Source: Lutibacter oceani
GTDB taxonomy: Bacteria > Bacteroidota > Bacteroidia > Flavobacteriales > Flavobacteriaceae
Direction: 5' to 3'
Assembly (NCBI RefSeq): GCF_003384935.1
Contig: NZ_QTTQ01000009.1
Location: 744,001 to 808,000 of the forward strand
Length of the DNA stretch: 64,000 bases
Made by a program: the position numbers and the translations under genes. Below are positions 36,019-44,498 of the stretch, piece by piece (positions within the stretch are counted from its first letter, which is position 1; each line of letters begins with the position of its first letter). The notes beneath the pieces are model-generated. The model saw only the letters and a program-made list of their open reading frames with translations. It made no database searches and had not been told where the DNA came from.

Positions 36019-36669
36019 ATGATTGTCAATATTTTAGATACTAAAAAATCAATACTTAATAAATTTATTTCTGAAATTAGAGATGTAGTTATTCAAAAAG
36101 ATGCTATGCGATTTAGACGTAATATTGGCAGAATAGGTGAAATTATTGCTTATGAGCTAAGTCAATCATTAGTATATGAAAAAAATGCAGTTACTACACC
36201 TTTAGGAACTAAAATAGTAGAAACACCCAAAAAAGACATTGTTTTATGCTCTATATTAAGAGCTGGTTTACCTTTGCATGATGGATTACTAAATTATTTT
36301 GATGATGCTGAAAATGCCTTTATTTCAGCATATAGAAAACATAGAAATGATTCAGAGTTTGAAATAAAAGTTGAGTATTTTGCTTCACCAAATTTAGACG
36401 GTAAAACCTTAATTTTAGCAGATCCAATGTTAGCAACAGGTCAATCTATAGTTGCAGTTTATGAAGGATTAAAAAAACACGGAACTCCTAAAGAAATTCA
36501 TTTAGCTTGTGTAATTGGATCTAAAGAAGGGATCGATTATATAAAAGATTACTTTCCTTCAACTACTAAATTATGGATTGCAACTGTGGACGAAAAATTA
36601 AATAGTCATGGATATATTGTACCAGGACTAGGTGATGCAGGCGATTTAGCTTTTGGTGTAAAACTATAA
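36019..36669 (+). CDS. upp: Uracil phosphoribosyltransferase
   Basis: A 216-residue pyrimidine salvage enzyme making UMP from uracil and PRPP. The PRPP-binding loop LILADPMLATGQSIVAVYEG is near residue 133, and the uracil-binding end is HGYIVPGLGDAGDLAFG. ILRAGLPLHDGLL near residue 80 is also typical. The 3' end overlaps the convergent DUF6427-like gene by 6 bases. Confidence 0.95.
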   Translation: MIVNILDTKKSILNKFISEIRDVVIQKDAMRFRRNIGRIGEIIAYELSQSLVYEKNAVTTPLGTKIVETPKKDIVLCSILRAGLPLHDGLLNYFDDAENAFISAYRKHRNDSEFEIKVEYFASPNLDGKTLILADPMLATGQSIVAVYEGLKKHGTPKEIHLACVIGSKEGIDYIKDYFPSTTKLWIATVDEKLNSHGYIVPGLGDAGDLAFGVKL

Positions 36670-37587
36670 AAAATAAACACCAACTGAAATAGCTAAAAGC
36701 AAGTATAAAATCATATTTTTAAACGTTGTTGATGTTGTTCTTTGTAAAAAATTAGCTATAATAATTGCAGTAGGAAGTATTAAAAAAAATAATTCTGAAC
36801 CATTTTTTATTGGTGCAAACAACACAATAATTATTGAAATAATTAAATGATTTAAAATAACTTGCCAAGCCAATTTAAAAGTATTACTAATCAATACTAT
36901 TTTTGGAACAAGTGCTACTATAGACCATAGTAAGAGTGCTATTATTAAACTAATAGGTATTAAAAATTTTAAAGCGTTGTACGCAACAAAATCGAAACTA
37001 AAGTCGAACTTAAAAAGTTCATAAAAAACGGTAAGGGTATCAAAATAAAAGTGAAAAGTAAAAAAAACTATTACAGGAGTTAAAAACCCAACAATTGGAA
37101 TACATAAATTTTTAAAACTTAATTTTCTAAAAATAATCAATCCCAAATAAATTAATATTAAATATAAAATACTCCAAGCGTATAAAATAGTTGAAACGCC
37201 AATCCAAAAAGCAGCATCAAAAAGTTTCTTTTTAGTATTAAATCCAGAACCTAAACTATAAATTTTTCGGAAGGCAAAAAGCAATATCAAATTTGAAAAA
37301 AACAGGTTTTTAGAATACATTGTTTCATAAAAACTACCTAATAACAAAATAATAATTAATAATGTATAGGAATTATCTTCAGTTAAATTATTTTTTCTTA
37401 AAACAAAATTAATAAGGAGCAGCATAAAAACAAATGCTAAAAAAACAGCAAAAACAATCCCTAAAGAAGCAATTGAAAAAGCTACTTCATGAAAGTAAAA
37501 TACTGACACAAAATAGAATATTGCAAACATTAATAGTAAGTTAACAATTATTACGGGTTTAGTTTTATTAAAAAAATTTGCTATCAT
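36664..37587 (-). CDS. Polytopic membrane protein, DUF6427-like
   Basis: A 307-residue integral membrane protein with about 8-10 hydrophobic helices and few polar segments (KKNLTEDNSY-like and KKLFDAAFW loops). From memory it matches the flavobacterial family annotated DUF6427, which usually lies between upp and the small DUF6341 and trmB genes, as here. No function is known. It is divergent from the next small gene and converges on upp. Confidence 0.7.
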   Translation of the reverse strand: MIANFFNKTKPVIIVNLLLMFAIFYFVSVFYFHEVAFSIASLGIVFAVFLAFVFMLLLINFVLRKNNLTEDNSYTLLIIILLLGSFYETMYSKNLFFSNLILLFAFRKIYSLGSGFNTKKKLFDAAFWIGVSTILYAWSILYLILIYLGLIIFRKLSFKNLCIPIVGFLTPVIVFFTFHFYFDTLTVFYELFKFDFSFDFVAYNALKFLIPISLIIALLLWSIVALVPKIVLISNTFKLAWQVILNHLIISIIIVLFAPIKNGSELFFLILPTAIIIANFLQRTTSTTFKNMILYLLLAISVGVYFL

Positions 37588-37599
37588 TACTATATTTCA

Positions 37600-37607
37600 T
37601 ACTTTTG
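37600..37607 (+). promoter_or_regulatory. -7 promoter element of the DUF6341-trmB-yraN genes
   Basis: TACTTTTG matches TAnnTTTG, 20 bases before the ATG at 37628. Confidence 0.5.
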
Positions 37608-37627
37608 CCTGTAAATATAATTAAGAA

Positions 37628-37825
37628 ATGATTGCAAACAATATTTTTAAAGCCATAGGCGACTTTTTTACAAATGTTTTATTTTCTCCATACAATGAAA
37701 TAAGAGCTATGGATAACTGGTGGCTACAAAACACTGTAAGTTGGATTTTTATTATTATTACGTTTATTGCATTCTTTTATTGGATTGGTGAAATAAGAAA
37801 ATACAAAAAAGCAGGAAACGAATAA
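37628..37825 (+). CDS. Small membrane protein, DUF6341-like
   Basis: A 65-residue protein: amphipathic N-terminus (IFKAIGDFFTNVLFSPYNEI), then NWWLQNTVSW and a single transmembrane helix IFIIITFIAFFYWIGEI with a basic tail. It fits the conserved flavobacterial DUF6341 family in size and in its place next to trmB. Function unknown. Confidence 0.75.
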   Translation: MIANNIFKAIGDFFTNVLFSPYNEIRAMDNWWLQNTVSWIFIIITFIAFFYWIGEIRKYKKAGNE

Positions 37826-37875
37826 TTTTCTACTAACTACATTTATATTCTCCTTTTTTAAACACTTTACCAAAC

Positions 37876-38547
37876 GTGGGAAGCAAAAACAAACTTAAAA
37901 GATTTCGTGAAAACGATACATTTTCTAATGTAATTCAACCAACGCGAAAAGAAGTTTTAGATGATTTCTCTAAAAAAGGAAACTGGCAAACTTTTTTTAA
38001 CAATAACAATCCTATTGTGCTTGAGTTAGGTTGCGGAAAAGGTGAATACACCATAGCCTTAGCTCGTAAAAACCCAAACATAAATTATATTGGTATAGAT
38101 TTAAAAGGTGCGCGTTTTTGGCGTGGTGCTAAAACTGCTTTAGAAGAAAATTTAAACAATGTTGCTTTTATTAGAACTCAAATTGAATTAATTGATTTGC
38201 TTTTTTCTGAAAATGAAGTTGATGAAATTTGGATAACTTTTCCAGATCCCCAAATTAAATATACACGTACAAAACACAGGTTAACAAATGCTGAATTTTT
38301 AAAAAAATACCATCATGTTTTAAAGCCTGAAGGTATTGTTAATTTAAAAACTGATAGCGAGTTTATGCATGGTTATACTTTAGGTTTATTACATGGTGAA
38401 GGTCATGAAGTATTATATGCTCATCATGATATTTACAAAAACTTTCATTCTCCGGAAGAAATTACTGCTACACAAACTTTTTATGAAAGCCAATATTTAG
38501 AAGTTGGCAAGCCAATAACGTATATAAAATTTAAAATTCGTTATTAA
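37876..38547 (+). CDS. trmB: tRNA (guanine-N7-)-methyltransferase
   Basis: A 223-residue SAM-dependent enzyme forming m7G46 in tRNA. SAM motif IVLELGCGKGEYTIALA near residue 55, YIGIDLKGARFWRGA, and TrmB signature ITFPDPQIKYTRTKHRLTN near residue 125. The start is GTG at 37876 (MGSKNKLKRFRENDTF), as the conserved opening lacks an ATG. It lies in a forward cluster with DUF6341 and yraN. Confidence 0.95.
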   Translation: MGSKNKLKRFRENDTFSNVIQPTRKEVLDDFSKKGNWQTFFNNNNPIVLELGCGKGEYTIALARKNPNINYIGIDLKGARFWRGAKTALEENLNNVAFIRTQIELIDLLFSENEVDEIWITFPDPQIKYTRTKHRLTNAEFLKKYHHVLKPEGIVNLKTDSEFMHGYTLGLLHGEGHEVLYAHHDIYKNFHSPEEITATQTFYESQYLEVGKPITYIKFKIRY

Positions 38548-38592
38548 TAAAAACTAACTTTTTATCTTTATCAGCCAAAATAAATTGCAAAA

Positions 38593-38952
38593 ATGGCTAT
38601 ACATAACGATTTAGGTAAAAAAGGTGAAGAATTAGCAGTTGAATTTCTTCAAAATAATAACTATCAAATTTTAGAAAGAAATTGGCGTTTTAAAAAAGCT
38701 GAAATTGATATTATAGCTAAAAAAAATGATGTTTTAGCAGTTATTGAAGTTAAAACACGTTCTTCTAATTATTTTGGAAATCCACAAGATTTTGTAAATC
38801 AAAAAAAAATTCAACTAATGGTTGAAGCCATTAATGAATACGTGATTTCAAAAGATTTAGATGTTGAAGTTCGGTTTGATATTATGGCAATAATTAAAAA
38901 TAAAAACACAACTAAAATTGAACATTTAAAAGATGCTTTTTTACATTTTTAA
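38593..38952 (+). CDS. YraN-family (UPF0102) endonuclease-like protein
   Basis: A 119-residue protein with a restriction-endonuclease-like fold: GKKGEELAVEFL at the N-terminus, then KKAEIDIIAKKNDVLAVIEV and KTRSSNYFG, giving the D-x(n)-ExK catalytic pattern. The family role is unclear, although it is often near DNA-processing genes. The stop codon shares TTAA with the convergent TlpA-like gene. Confidence 0.9.
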   Translation: MAIHNDLGKKGEELAVEFLQNNNYQILERNWRFKKAEIDIIAKKNDVLAVIEVKTRSSNYFGNPQDFVNQKKIQLMVEAINEYVISKDLDVEVRFDIMAIIKNKNTTKIEHLKDAFLHF

Positions 38953-40295
38953 TTCACAAAATATGCTTTTACATCTTCAAAATATTCAGGTTTAGAGATT
39001 ATTTTTTTGTTTGCATCTAAAATAAAATATGTTGGTGTTGAAACTATTTTATATTCTTTAGCAATTTTATTTTCCCACTTACCTAAACCTAAAACATTTG
39101 TCCAGTTCATAAATTTTTCAGTATGGTAATTAAAGCCCTGTTCATCATTTTCTAAAGCAATAGCAATAACATGTACGTTTTTGTTTTCCTTAATATATTC
39201 ATATAATTTAGGTACTTCGTTTAAACAATGTGAACAGGTAGTACTCCAAAAAACTAAAATATAAGTTGAAGCTTCATTGTTTTCATATAAGCTTTTTGTA
39301 GTGTTATTTTCTTTCCATATAAAATCTGGAGCTTTTTTACCAACAGACAGTTTAACCTTTTCTTGTATTTCATTAACATCATTGCTATTTTGATATGCTA
39401 TTGGAAGTTTTTGATATAAATTTTCTAAAATATAATCTATAATTACTGTGTTTTCAAGTTGAGCAAAATTGTACATTAAAGTTGTTAAAATTGAACTTGT
39501 TAAACTGTAATTATCGCCCATTTTTTCAGCAACTTCATTTATGGCGTTTTTATATAACCCGTTTTGCACGTCAACATCATCGGATCTATTTAAATAAAAT
39601 ACATAATCTACTATTTTTTCAGTATAAAAAATTGAGTTTTGTAAAACGCTATCGTTAAAATTAATAAAATCAAAATAATGTAATTTTTCACTGTTTAAAT
39701 ATTGCTGAGGATTCGAAAATATTTTTGGTGAATAGTATTTTTTACTAGATTTTATAAAATGATTTGATAATTGATTTTCAGAATTTATTTCAAAATCATT
39801 TTGAATTTCAACGTAGTTTTTAAGTGTTTTTTTATAAAACTGGTCTGTAAATTTTAAAGCAATAGCATCTTTTAATCTAAAATAAGATAATTGAAGTGAG
39901 TCTAACCTATGCTTAACATTGTCCGTTTGAAATTGATAATTAGCATATAATTTATTCTCTTCTGAAGTTAAAAACTTTAATGTTCCTAATGGAAAAGTTG
40001 GATCAAATTTTAATTCAATATTTTTATTATTGTATAAAACATCAACAAAACCTCCATTATTCATATCGTACATTAATCGATACATTCCTTGAGGTGAATT
40101 TTCAGGAAAATCAAGCTGAAATTTTCCGTTTTCAATAGCTGTATTCGCAATATAAAGTTGTTTAGCGCCTTTTAATTGATATAAAATTATCCATTCTAAA
40201 TCTTCAATTTCGGGACTCATAGTTCCTTTTACAAAAGTTTGACTTTGAATTGTAGCACTTATTAATAGTAATACGAATAATATCTTTTTAATCAT
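38949..40295 (-). CDS. TlpA/ResA-like thiol-disulfide oxidoreductase with DUF4369-like N-terminal region
   Basis: A 448-residue exported thioredoxin-family protein. Signal peptide MIKKILFVLLLISATIQSQ, N-terminal beta domain (DUF4369-like), a helical middle region about residues 130-310, and a C-terminal thioredoxin domain from about 325 with VFWSTTCSHCLNEVPKLYEY (CxxC = CSHC) and cis-Pro region VSTPTYFILDANKK. The ORF is open to 40325, but the promoter box at 40332-40339 would then touch the ATG, so Met at 40295 is preferred. It probably reduces or scans periplasmic disulfides. Confidence 0.88.
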   Translation of the reverse strand: MIKKILFVLLLISATIQSQTFVKGTMSPEIEDLEWIILYQLKGAKQLYIANTAIENGKFQLDFPENSPQGMYRLMYDMNNGGFVDVLYNNKNIELKFDPTFPLGTLKFLTSEENKLYANYQFQTDNVKHRLDSLQLSYFRLKDAIALKFTDQFYKKTLKNYVEIQNDFEINSENQLSNHFIKSSKKYYSPKIFSNPQQYLNSEKLHYFDFINFNDSVLQNSIFYTEKIVDYVFYLNRSDDVDVQNGLYKNAINEVAEKMGDNYSLTSSILTTLMYNFAQLENTVIIDYILENLYQKLPIAYQNSNDVNEIQEKVKLSVGKKAPDFIWKENNTTKSLYENNEASTYILVFWSTTCSHCLNEVPKLYEYIKENKNVHVIAIALENDEQGFNYHTEKFMNWTNVLGLGKWENKIAKEYKIVSTPTYFILDANKKIISKPEYFEDVKAYFVN

Positions 40296-40331
40296 TTCCT
40301 TTTTTTTGATACATTTATTCAACAATCAGAC

Positions 40332-40339
40332 CAAATGTA
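40332..40339 (-). promoter_or_regulatory. -7 promoter element of the TlpA-like gene
   Basis: The reverse strand reads TACATTTG (TAnnTTTG), 36 bases before the chosen ATG at 40295. Confidence 0.45.
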
Positions 40340-40373
40340 AGTATTTTTATTATTTTACATAAAATCACATCTT

Positions 40374-41168
40374 ATGAATTTTACAAATAAAGTTGTTTGG
40401 ATTACAGGTGCATCATCTGGAATTGGTAAATCTTTAGCCTTGGCTATTTCCAAACAAAATGCTTTCCTTATTTTATCTTCAAGAAATGAGGTAAAATTAA
40501 ATGAAGTAAAAAGTGCCTGCTTTAATCCTGAAAATGTTAAAATAATTCCTTTAGATTTAGAAAATTATACTAATTTTTCTTCAAAAGTTTCCGATGTAAT
40601 TAATTGTTTTGGAAACATAAATGTTTTAATAAACAACGCAGGAATTAGTCAAAGATCTTTAGTTAAAGAGACTTCTATAGCCGTTGACAAAAGAATTATG
40701 AACATAAATTATATGGGCACTATAGCTTTAACAAAAGCAGTTTTACCACATTTTATTGAATCAAATAATGGTTATTTTATTACAATAACAAGTATTGTTG
40801 GTAAAATTGGTACTCCACTGCGTTCTTCTTATGCCGCTTCTAAACATGCTTTACATGGATTTTTTGATAGTTTACGAGCTGAGGTATACCAAAATAACAT
40901 TAAAGTTACCTTAGTATGTCCTGGTTTTGTACAAACAAATGTTTCACTTAATGCTTTAACCGGAGATGGAACTCCACAAAATAAAATGGATACAGCAACT
41001 GAAAACGGTTTATCAAGCGAAAAGTTTGCTAAACACTTTATAACAGCAATAAAAAAAGAAAAACAAGAAGTTTATATTGGAGGTTTTAAAGAAAAACTGG
41101 CTATTTATGTAAAACGGTTTTTTCCTAAAATACTTTCAAAAATGATTCGAAAATTAGCTGTAACTTAA
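40374..41168 (+). CDS. Short-chain dehydrogenase/reductase (SDR)
   Basis: A 264-residue NAD(P)-dependent oxidoreductase. Cofactor motif WITGASSGIGKSLALAI at residues 9-25, NNAGIS near residue 87, catalytic Ser in ITITSIVGKIG and YAASKHALHGFFDSLRAE (YxxxK) near residue 157. It is a classical SDR with a C-terminal hydrophobic or basic tail resembling DHRS7-type members. The substrate is unknown. Its stop shares TTAA with the convergent 117-aa gene. Confidence 0.93.
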   Translation: MNFTNKVVWITGASSGIGKSLALAISKQNAFLILSSRNEVKLNEVKSACFNPENVKIIPLDLENYTNFSSKVSDVINCFGNINVLINNAGISQRSLVKETSIAVDKRIMNINYMGTIALTKAVLPHFIESNNGYFITITSIVGKIGTPLRSSYAASKHALHGFFDSLRAEVYQNNIKVTLVCPGFVQTNVSLNALTGDGTPQNKMDTATENGLSSEKFAKHFITAIKKEKQEVYIGGFKEKLAIYVKRFFPKILSKMIRKLAVT

Positions 41169-41518
41169 AGTAATTCTTGCGCTTTAAAATATAAAACAAT
41201 GGCTTCCTTTATTAAAACTGTTTGCTCTCCAGATTTAAGTGGAGGAAGTGCTTCCAAAACTTTGTAATGAGGCCAGCCATCATTGTCAAAAAAATCAAAT
41301 TCATAATAACCAAAAGGCTCCAACAATCTGCAAATTGCAATATGCATTAAATTTACTTTATCGTCTTTTTTAAATTCTATAGCGCCTTTACCTAATTCTT
41401 GTACACCAATTAAATAAATTATAGCATCTAAATTAAGTTGCTCACCTTCACCAAACTTTGTTGATAAAATAGAAAGTATTTTATCGTAATCTTCTTTTAA
41501 TTTTTGATCTCTAGACAT
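41165..41518 (-). CDS. Conserved flavobacterial protein of unknown function
   Basis: A 117-residue soluble protein, not recognised. It has a helical N-terminus (DYDKILSILSTKFGEGEQLN), LIGVQELGKGAIEFKKDDK, FGYYEFDFFDNDGWPHYKVL and a C-terminal helix. There is no Cys and no signal peptide. It has its own -7 box (41539-41546) and is divergent from cvpA. Confidence 0.8.
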   Translation of the reverse strand: MSRDQKLKEDYDKILSILSTKFGEGEQLNLDAIIYLIGVQELGKGAIEFKKDDKVNLMHIAICRLLEPFGYYEFDFFDNDGWPHYKVLEALPPLKSGEQTVLIKEAIVLYFKAQELL

Positions 41519-41538
41519 TTGATTTTTTTATTAGGCTA

Positions 41539-41546
41539 CAAATATA
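41539..41546 (-). promoter_or_regulatory. -7 promoter element of the 117-aa gene
   Basis: The reverse strand reads TATATTTG (TAnnTTTG), 20 bases before the ATG at 41518. Confidence 0.5.
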
Positions 41547-41582
41547 CAAATCGATTCATGTATATTTACAAAAAACATTTTT

Positions 41583-42098
41583 ATGAATACTTTCGACATT
41601 ATAATCGCGGCACTTTTAATCTTTGGTTTTATAAGAGGATTAACAAAAGGGTTATTTGTTGAAGTTGCATCACTAGTTGCCCTAATTGCAGGAATCTATG
41701 GTGCAATTCACTTCTCCTTTTTTGTTGGGAATTTTTTGGCAAACCGTGTTTCTTGGGAAGAAAGGTATATTACCATAGTTTCTTTTGCTATAACTTTTGC
41801 TATAATAGTTTTAGTAATTGGATTGCTTGGTAAGTTGTTTACCAAAATAGCAGATTTTGCATCACTAGGTTTAATTAATAAAATTCTTGGCGGAGGTTTT
41901 GGAGCTTTAAAAATTGGTTTAATTTTAAGTATTGTGCTACTCGTTTTTACAAAATTAAATGACACAATACCTTTTATTTCTGATGAGCAAAAAGAAACCT
42001 CTATTTTATATGAACCTGTAAAGAATTTAGCGCCTACTTTATTTCCAAATTTTTTAAATGTAGTTGAAGATAAAACTGATTTAAAAGCATCTGAATAA
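41583..42098 (+). CDS. CvpA-family membrane protein
   Basis: A 171-residue inner-membrane protein with four hydrophobic helices. Family opening FDIIIAALLIFGFIRGLTKG and GGGFGALKIGLILSIVLLVF in the last helix. CvpA was named for colicin V production; its role in envelope maintenance is still loosely defined. It lies 55 bases before the TlpA-type lipoprotein on the same strand. Confidence 0.92.
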   Translation: MNTFDIIIAALLIFGFIRGLTKGLFVEVASLVALIAGIYGAIHFSFFVGNFLANRVSWEERYITIVSFAITFAIIVLVIGLLGKLFTKIADFASLGLINKILGGGFGALKIGLILSIVLLVFTKLNDTIPFISDEQKETSILYEPVKNLAPTLFPNFLNVVEDKTDLKASE

Positions 42099-42153
42099 TT
42101 TTCAAGTTAGTTTAAACAATAATTAACGTCAAAAGAGTTAAACATTTAAATTT

Positions 42154-43272
42154 ATGATTTCTAAAAACCACCATTATTATTTACTAATACTATCTTTTTT
42201 AATTCTTATCGGATGCACATCTAAAAATGACAATTCATTTATTATTTCCGGTACAATATCCAATTTAGAAGATGATTTTATAATTCTATCTCAACTAACT
42301 AATATTCAAACAAATGAAAACCGTGTAATTGACACTTTAAAAGTTAATAAACGGGGAAAATTTAATGCGGTATATTTTTTAGAGCCAAATATCTACGCGT
42401 TAACTTTTACAAATAATAAAACAATTCAACTTGCAATAGATAAAGGCCAACACATTAAAATAGTAGGAAATGATTTAGAAAATTTAAAAATATCAGGTTC
42501 TGTAGATACACAGCTATTAATGGATTACGAAGCTTTTCGAAAAAAATCTTTAAAAACTTTGGTAACATCTATTAGAAATAAAATAAAAAACCTTAAAAAA
42601 GAACAAAGTAATGAAAACGAGATTGCTAAATTAAGAACTCTAGAAGTTGAAAATTATAAAATTCATTTAAACCAATTAACTGAATTTATACAAGAAAAAA
42701 TGGGGACTTCCATCGCTATTTATCCAACATCTTTACGTTGGAACAGTGAAAATTTACCTATTTTAAATAAAATAGTTTTAGATTTTGAATCCACACACCC
42801 AAATTTAGCAATAACCAAAAAATTATTTGAAAGAATTGAATTGCTAAAAAAAACAAGTATTGGAGCTACTATTAGCAATATTAAAATGCCAAATGAATTA
42901 AATCAAATTATTCAATTAGATTCTATAAAAAGTAAATATACTTTAATAGATTTTTGGGCAAGCTGGTGTCCGCCCTGTAGAACTGAGAGTAATTTACTTA
43001 ATAACCTATATAAAAGCTATAAAAATAAAGGTTTTGAAATTTATGGCATATCATTAGACACAAATAAAGAACGTTGGTTAAAAGCGCTTAAAAATGACAA
43101 TCGAACATGGATAAATGTTTCAACCTTGGAAGGATTTAAAACAAAGGTATCTACCGAATATGCAATTACTTCATTACCAACAAATATTATTATTGATTCA
43201 GAAGGAAAAATTATTGCCACAAATATACATGGAGAACAGTTAAAAGAATTTATAGAAAAATTATTTGAATAA
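42154..43272 (+). CDS. DUF4369-TlpA thiol-disulfide oxidoreductase lipoprotein
   Basis: A 372-residue periplasmic lipoprotein. Signal peptide with lipobox ILIGC (Cys near residue 21), DUF4369 domain about residues 28-120 (FIISGTISNLEDDFIILSQ), a helical linker rich in Lys and Glu, and a thioredoxin domain from about 235 with DFWASWCPPCRTESNLL (WCPPC) and the cis-Pro segment ITSLPTNIIIDSEGK. It is a typical Bacteroidota reductase for cytochrome c maturation or general periplasmic thiol chemistry. Confidence 0.92.
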   Translation: MISKNHHYYLLILSFLILIGCTSKNDNSFIISGTISNLEDDFIILSQLTNIQTNENRVIDTLKVNKRGKFNAVYFLEPNIYALTFTNNKTIQLAIDKGQHIKIVGNDLENLKISGSVDTQLLMDYEAFRKKSLKTLVTSIRNKIKNLKKEQSNENEIAKLRTLEVENYKIHLNQLTEFIQEKMGTSIAIYPTSLRWNSENLPILNKIVLDFESTHPNLAITKKLFERIELLKKTSIGATISNIKMPNELNQIIQLDSIKSKYTLIDFWASWCPPCRTESNLLNNLYKSYKNKGFEIYGISLDTNKERWLKALKNDNRTWINVSTLEGFKTKVSTEYAITSLPTNIIIDSEGKIIATNIHGEQLKEFIEKLFE

Positions 43273-43574
43273 AATTACAATCAACTTCTGAAAGAAGTAA
43301 TATGAATACTGAATAATAAAAAAACACTATTTTTTTACTAAATAAAAGAGGCTGCATGAAGAATAAGTAATAAAATAGTATTAATTTAAACAAATTATAA
43401 TAATAATCCTTGAGCATAATATTACTGGCTTAACTGTAACATTTTATTAAGCCCTAAAATTTGACTTTAAAATCATGATACATAGCTTTAAATGTAATTA
43501 ATTATGAATTATTATTGAAAAAAAAAGGCTACCAATTGGTAGCCTTTTAAAGTAATATAGTAAAATTCCACAAG
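43273..43574. other. Non-coding stretch, AT-rich
   Basis: Between the TlpA lipoprotein and the convergent outer-membrane protein. Apart from the terminator at 43523-43548 I see no gene, RNA or clear repeat here. Confidence 0.6.
43523..43548. terminator. Bidirectional rho-independent terminator
   Basis: AAAAGGCTACC (43523-43533), loop AATT, GGTAGCCTTTT (43538-43548): a perfect 11-bp stem with A- and T-runs. It closes the lipoprotein/beta-barrel operon on the reverse strand and can stop forward transcripts too. Confidence 0.9.
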
Positions 43575-44408
43575 TTAAAATTTAAACCCAATTTTCGCTG
43601 AAAATTGTGCAAAGAATGATACTGTATCTGTTTCAGCTTCAAGGTTAATTAACCCTGGACCTGGAGTTTTAACACTAACAGCATAGGTATAAGATACTGG
43701 TTTTATATCAAAACCAAAGAATACATCCTTAGCGATATAATAATCTACACCCGCAACTGCTTGTACACCGAATGCCGTAATGTCAACATGACGAGCACCC
43801 AAATCTGTTATAGTTATTTCGTTATTATCATCAATTTGAATAGAAGGATCATACAATGATCTTCTTGCATAGTCAAATGGTAGAGCAAAACCTAAATATG
43901 GAAATAATCTTTCATTTTTAGTTTCAAATATCCATTGTCCTCCAACAGATACATTAACATCTACTCTTTCATCAGCAACAACTGAATTGTAAGCAGGAAT
44001 AAGAACTGTTCCATTAATATCTGTAACAGCAGGAATCCCTAATTGAGAAGGTGTATTACGTAAAATAGCACCTCCACTAAAAGAAATAGAGAACTTGTTA
44101 GTTACAAAATATCTTCCTTCTGCACCAACCATATTTGAAATTGAGTTAGTGTTAGCAGAAACTCCGTTATCGAAGGCTGCAACACCACTAACTGAACCAT
44201 TAGATGATGGTACGCTTAGGCCTGAATTTAGATATGCTCCTTGTCCAAAAATCATCGCTGCGGTAAAGTCTCCTTTTTGTGGTGCAAATTTAGCCGCCTC
44301 CACACAACAAGAGTCTGTAGCACAAACGTGTTCTGAATCTTTATCTTGTGCATTAACACTTGTAAGTGAAATAACTAAGATAAAGCATAAAATTAAATAT
44401 TTTTTCAT
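43575..44408 (-). CDS. Outer-membrane beta-barrel protein
   Basis: A 277-residue protein with a signal peptide (MKKYLILCFILVISLTSVNA, cleavage before QDKDSE), a short Cys-rich stretch CATDSCCVEA at about residues 29-38, and a barrel domain beginning FAPQKGDFTAAMIFGQGAYL. About 8-10 alternating strands follow, ending in the aromatic strand VSFFAQFSAKIGFKF. The CCC-containing N-terminal segment just after the signal peptide is unusual and could be oxidised to disulfides. It lies 90 bases downstream of the 803-residue coiled-coil lipoprotein on the same strand, with a hairpin between them, so the two may act together. Confidence 0.85.
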   Translation of the reverse strand: MKKYLILCFILVISLTSVNAQDKDSEHVCATDSCCVEAAKFAPQKGDFTAAMIFGQGAYLNSGLSVPSSNGSVSGVAAFDNGVSANTNSISNMVGAEGRYFVTNKFSISFSGGAILRNTPSQLGIPAVTDINGTVLIPAYNSVVADERVDVNVSVGGQWIFETKNERLFPYLGFALPFDYARRSLYDPSIQIDDNNEITITDLGARHVDITAFGVQAVAGVDYYIAKDVFFGFDIKPVSYTYAVSVKTPGPGLINLEAETDTVSFFAQFSAKIGFKF

Positions 44409-44446
44409 ATGTTTTAGTTCTTTAAGAGTTATAATTTATTTTATAA

Positions 44447-44472
44447 AGGGCTGGCTGGTTAAAGTCAGCCCT
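44447..44472 (-). terminator. Intercistronic hairpin (attenuator or terminator)
   Basis: AGGGCTG (44447-44453) and CAGCCCT (44466-44472) pair across a 12-base loop, between the stop of the coiled-coil lipoprotein and the start of the barrel gene. The T-tract after it is short (TTTAT), so read-through into the barrel gene is likely. Confidence 0.5.
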
Positions 44473-44498
44473 ATATTGTTTATATCCTAAAGAATCTT

